Origin: Physcomitrium patens
Lineage: Eukaryota; Streptophyta; Bryopsida; Funariales; Funariaceae
Assembly (NCBI RefSeq): GCF_000002425.4
Contig: NC_037261.1
Span: forward strand, 914,659-978,658
Direction of reading: 5' to 3'
DNA length: 64,000 nt
Positions 59,975-64,000 of the stretch are shown here, piece after piece. Under the pieces are notes generated by a model. The model made no database searches. It had not been told where the DNA came from and worked only from the letters and a program-made list of their open reading frames with translations. Within the stretch, counting starts at the first letter, position 1; each line of letters opens with the position of its first letter. The translations under genes and the position numbers were made by a program.

Positions 59975-62128
59975 CACCAATCCTTGGTTCATTCGACTTG
60001 TGAGGTAATATCCCTAGAATTGGGCTTTATTATTCATGTAATACAAAAACAGCCTGGCAAGATCCACGCACGAACAGTAGCCCAAAACAGTGCAACTTGG
60101 CAGCATCGATTTTGTCAGCGCCCCAGCTCCAGTTTCCACCTCCCGTGCTTTCACCGCGTTTACCGAGTGTTCTTTACTCTGCAACGGTGAATTACAACAA
60201 GTTCACACTGCAAATATTTCTCAACGTCTCTAATCTTCCCCTGTTTTGATACGACAGCTCCTCACGATCGCAACGACAGTATCCGTCTACCTCTCTACTA
60301 ACAAGGTCAAAAGCGCAGCCCGGAAAATCTGAGCCTCCCGGTTGGAGCGAGTGGAACGATAGTCGGATCAGGTTACAAGTGGATGCCATTTTCCTGCATC
60401 AGTACTCCGTGTACCCATGTTGCAGCGACCACAACCTGAGAATCTGAACCCGTTGTTCAGACTAATCTCTAGTCTACTAAATTGGGTGGCGGTTTCCCAC
60501 CGATTATATCGTAAGTTGACTGGGCTACAAGCATATCTTGGGGGAGACTTGGTTACCAGTAATTGTGGAATTCGGGGTTCCTTAGTGCTTAGAGGTCGAG
60601 CAGTAAAGACCAGCAGACTTATCGTGCACAGGCAACATGGTGGGACGGTGTTTGACACGGCACAAGCCCACTTGTAACTCTTCTCAGTTGGAGCTCTGTT
60701 GCTCTTCTTTTTTTCCCAGACATCCACGAACATCAGGAACCTTTAGCATCTCGGTGGTTTCCGCAGCGAATTTAGCTCGAATTGGACATTGTGGGTGGAT
60801 TTTGGCTTGACCAGCGTAACCATTGATCTATTCCTCCACTATCTGAACAGTTTTCTAATGCACACAAACTTCTACTGGGTCCACGCCATTATCATAACGA
60901 TGGCACTATTTGCACCTATTTGGCGACATCTTTAAAAATTGAACGTTTCTGCCGCTGCAACGATGCCCTGCAACAGATGATCCAAATAGACTCCTCAACG
61001 ACCATATTCGGCGTTTTGTGACGATGATTAAGACAACGGAAATGTCATTGTGTCTTGGTCAATAGGATTAAGTTTGCAACTTGGCGCTTTTCTTAATATA
61101 TGCTGATTATTGATCATAGGCTGAACACTCGTTCATAGAATTAATCATTCCATACAGCCTACTTAGTGCAAATATAGCAAAAATTTACTAACTACACTTA
61201 CTTTGAAATCTTTTAAATTAAAAGGATTTACTACTTTACCGTTGCTTTCACCTGAAGGCTTTGTAAAGAACCTACATTAGTTTTGTTTATACCGTTACAT
61301 TTACTTTGCACGACTACAGCTTTTCAAAAAAAAAAATCCTATTCTTCAGAAAATGATTGTTGAGTTTGAGTTTGTGGAAGCGTGACTATATATTGGAGTG
61401 TTGACAAAAAAAATTGTGAAAAGCATTGAAATAAAAATGATTCGTATAAAAAAACTATGACTGAAAAATAAATAAATTAATTAAACTGAAACTCTGCATG
61501 AATTTTTCTCAAGATCTAAGAATTTTAAAATGTATCAACAAAAGGAAATGAAACAAGTAACATAGTATCTGTATTAGACTGAATATTTTATACATGTCTT
61601 GATCTTGTAAACTTGCTTAATTGTTTTTATTTCATTTGATCATTTCAACTGTATGGTTCAGAATCCTTGGTTTTCCACGATTCATTCTCAATTGAACATA
61701 ACTACAATACAGTCAAATTATATTTGTTGTTGAAAAAACACAATAAATCACTACTCATGAACAACTCTGCCTGAAGGAAGAAAAATAAATAAATAAATAA
61801 AATAAAATAAAAACTATCACGGAGAAAATGACTCTGATGTTAAAAATAAAAATAAAATAAAAAGATAAACCATGTGCAAAAAAATTGAGAATATCTCATG
61901 CTAAAGAAGCTATCATGATAAAATTTAATTTTTAGAATTTTTTTCAAGTCATTAAAAATATTAAATTCCAAGAACACCTTTACGTTATTCATCGATCAAG
62001 CAAAGAGAGGATATTTTTACAGTTGGGATTATCCACACACCTAAACAACACATTTTAAATACTTACACACTGAGTTTTCAGTTGCACAACAAGTGGCAAC
62101 TAAAACATAATACATTCTAATCTACTAC

Positions 62129-62169
<41 letters not shown>

Positions 62170-62370
62170 CCAAATAAAGATACTCTTTACTGCAAAGGAC
62201 TTTGCTTTAATATTAGAAAACTGTAAAGTGGGAAAGCAACAACACCAGTAATGATATAATTTCCCGTGTTTTTTATTTTACTTTATTTTGCTCTTTGTTT
62301 TTCTTTCATTTTTAGTAACTTTATTCGCCTACGTGGCAAAGGACAACTCCGAATAAGCACCCAGGCTGTG
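59975..62370. other. Intergenic region right of polyphenol oxidase
   Basis: Short frames such as 60368-60733 (-) have no recognisable domain. From 61.0 to 62.3 kb it is AT-rich, with an AAAT/AAAAT microsatellite near 61786-61812 and an AT run at 62132-62161. No gene is supported. Confidence 0.5.
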
Positions 62371-62759
62371 GAGTTTGACTTTGGGTCCGAGAAGAACTGC
62401 AGCGAACCTTCCGGGTCCTCGGGTATTTGACTTTGAGCCCAACCCAGGTCACACGGGAAAGGGAGGACAAAATTGGAGACCTCGGTCATCCCCGTGGCCC
62501 ACGGATTCACAAATCGCTTTGACCGAAACCAGAGTCGCCCATTCAACACGGCCGGCGGGGATCGATCGCGGTCCTCTCTTCTCATTCACTAGATTGGAAT
62601 TCTATCGTGGGGTTGATACTCTGCAAGGCTACTAGTGTATGGATGAATGAAAAATGGTGAATAGATGAATAGTTGGATGGATGAGTGCTGATGCATTATG
62701 CTGTTTCGGAACGGATCAAGAATCAAAACGAAACAAATTACATATTTAAAATTAAACGG

Positions 62760-62793
<34 letters not shown>

Positions 62794-63009
62794 CAGAAAC
62801 AATACATTTTGTGAGAATGGGGCCACGTGGACTTGGTCTTAAGGCGTTGACCCTAATCCCTTTAGTTGTCAATGTGGCCACCCACTTCATGAGATAAAAA
62901 CGTGGTCTAAATTCGTTAAGTAACCAAATGTTATGAAAACATGGTGGAAGAAGAGAAGAAGAATTAATTAATTTCTTAAATAATTAATGTATTAAATGAC
63001 CACCCCAAT

Positions 63010-63019
63010 TATATAAAAG
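63010..63019 (+). promoter_or_regulatory. Candidate TATA box near right edge
   Basis: TATATAAAAG is followed about 15-45 nt later by a CT-rich patch (TTCTCTCTCTTTCGTGCC), the usual plant core promoter layout. The coding start is not seen; the frame at 63718-63924 is not convincing. Confidence 0.5.
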
Positions 63020-63133
63020 AATAGTTCTCTCTCTTTCGTGCCTTTCTTTTCACTTCCTACGCCGACTTTGACCTTTGCATTGAATTTGAAAGTGGAGCTG
63101 ACATTAGGTCAGCGGGGGTATCAATAAGTCTTC

Positions 63134-63158
63134 CCCGGGACAAAGTCCTTGACCCGGG
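63134..63158. repeat. GC-rich hairpin
   Basis: CCCGGGACAA at 63134-63143 pairs with TTGACCCGGG at 63149-63158, with one mismatch and a 5-nt loop. One W-box core forms the right arm. In RNA it would lie in the proposed 5' leader. Confidence 0.6.
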
Positions 63159-64000
63159 ATCCTCTCAACGGGCCACCCGTGCCAGATCCCCACATGCCGT
63201 GTGAACGAGCTCCCCAGAGGTTGACTTGCTGTTTAAATTCTGCTTAATTTCATTTGTTTTTCATAAATTTTACGTAAAGTGTCAGTTGAAAGTGTTGACA
63301 TTCCACTTCTTTAATCAATTTTAGTGGAGTAGAATAGAAAAAATAGAAGATAAGTCTTCGATTATTCAGGTTCCAATCTAATCTTTAGATTCTTTGTTCG
63401 TTATCATATTTTCATCTTGAACATTGTAAATACATGAATCGGGAGTGAGATTTGCTGTGGCGACTGAATTATGAAGTTTCCTTTCCTTGTGTGATTTGAC
63501 TGTGTCAATCTAGAACGGCTTCATTTGAGCAGCGTCAGCACGTCACGAAGCTGCGCGCAGAAAAAAAGATGGAGGAATTGAGGCGCCACTCATGAGAACG
63601 TAAGAAAAAAGTTTCTTGAGCTCACAACTCCACTCAATCGTCATGCTGACGCGCATACCAACTGTAGCCCGGGTCTGCAGATGAGTATCGTACGAATGCG
63701 AGCATAATTCTCGACAATTGCGTCGACGTGGATCCTGTCGATCCAGTGCGTTTCATAATCTGAAAGCTCACCTACTTGAGAATCCTTCATTCACTATTAC
63801 CACTTGCTTGTGGATCCCACTGAAACTGTACACCCAAGGTCGTTGTAGGAGCATTTGGATACCGGTGCAGAGGAATGAAACCAGTGGATCGGAGAGAGTT
63901 CTATTCTTGCGCTTGCGCCAATAGTGTCAATTCTCAACGCTCGGGCATATTCAACTCGCTGGCTACAGAAGTTGAGGCTCATCGAGGTTTTCACAGAAAA

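Larger units (their letters stand above)
62375..63235 (+). promoter_or_regulatory. W-box cluster with G-box
   Basis: Seven TTGAC(C/T) cores lie on the plus strand at 62375, 62427, 62519, 62847, 63068, 63149 and 63231. A palindromic CCACGTGG G-box is at 62823-62830 and ACGTGGC at 62331-62337. WRKY factors bind W-boxes, and bZIP/bHLH factors bind G-boxes. This suggests a stress-responsive promoter and leader for a plus-strand gene outside the window. An AT run lies at 62761-62787. Confidence 0.5.

Noticed and set aside
60368-60733. 121-codon minus-strand frame
   Set aside because: No domain, unusual composition and no neighbouring exon signals; probably chance.

Overview
The window is nuclear DNA of a land plant, most likely a bryophyte (moss). 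Three spliced genes with GT-AG introns and consistent phases can be read: a TPD1-like secreted ligand, the nuclear exosome regulator NRDE2, and a secreted, non-plastid polyphenol oxidase. A plant-type initiator tRNA-Met gene occurs twice. Chromodomain Ty3/gypsy relics and the secreted form of polyphenol oxidase favour a moss. The species is not claimed.

Layout. Positions 1-4173 and 33284-37456 are two copies of one direct repeat with the same length at every anchor compared. Each carries an initiator tRNA-Met gene and an orphan last exon resembling an arginine methyltransferase. Between them lies about 29 kb of very AT-rich, decayed, nested LTR retrotransposons. Element A is a chromovirus on the minus strand at about 4934-17215. 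It is broken by four insertions of an LTR-like family, here called X, with termini TGTCATAT...ATATGACA; one X copy sits inside another and holds a 472-nt stretch without a single C. Element B is a different Ty3/gypsy lineage on the minus strand at 17259-25156, with both LTRs, a polypurine tract and a candidate primer binding site. Further pieces of A-type elements fill 28683-33010 in both orientations. All reading frames are broken, often by G-to-A changes that point to old cytosine deamination.

From about 38.8 kb the base composition becomes genic. The TPD1-like gene (42209-44499, +) has four exons; a second, dead copy of its cysteine-rich last exon sits in the last intron. NRDE2 (46264-53464, +) has 14 exons in perfect phase. 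A decayed hAT-like transposase lies at about 54.0-55.7 kb. Polyphenol oxidase (57708-59505, -) has two exons. The right end (62.3-63.3 kb) looks like the promoter and leader of a plus-strand gene beyond the window, with seven same-strand W-box cores, a palindromic G-box and a TATA box.

The three genes show no operon-like relation; they are independent single-gene units beside a heterochromatin-like retrotransposon block. Most short open frames in the AT-rich half are chance frames or shadows of the broken elements.
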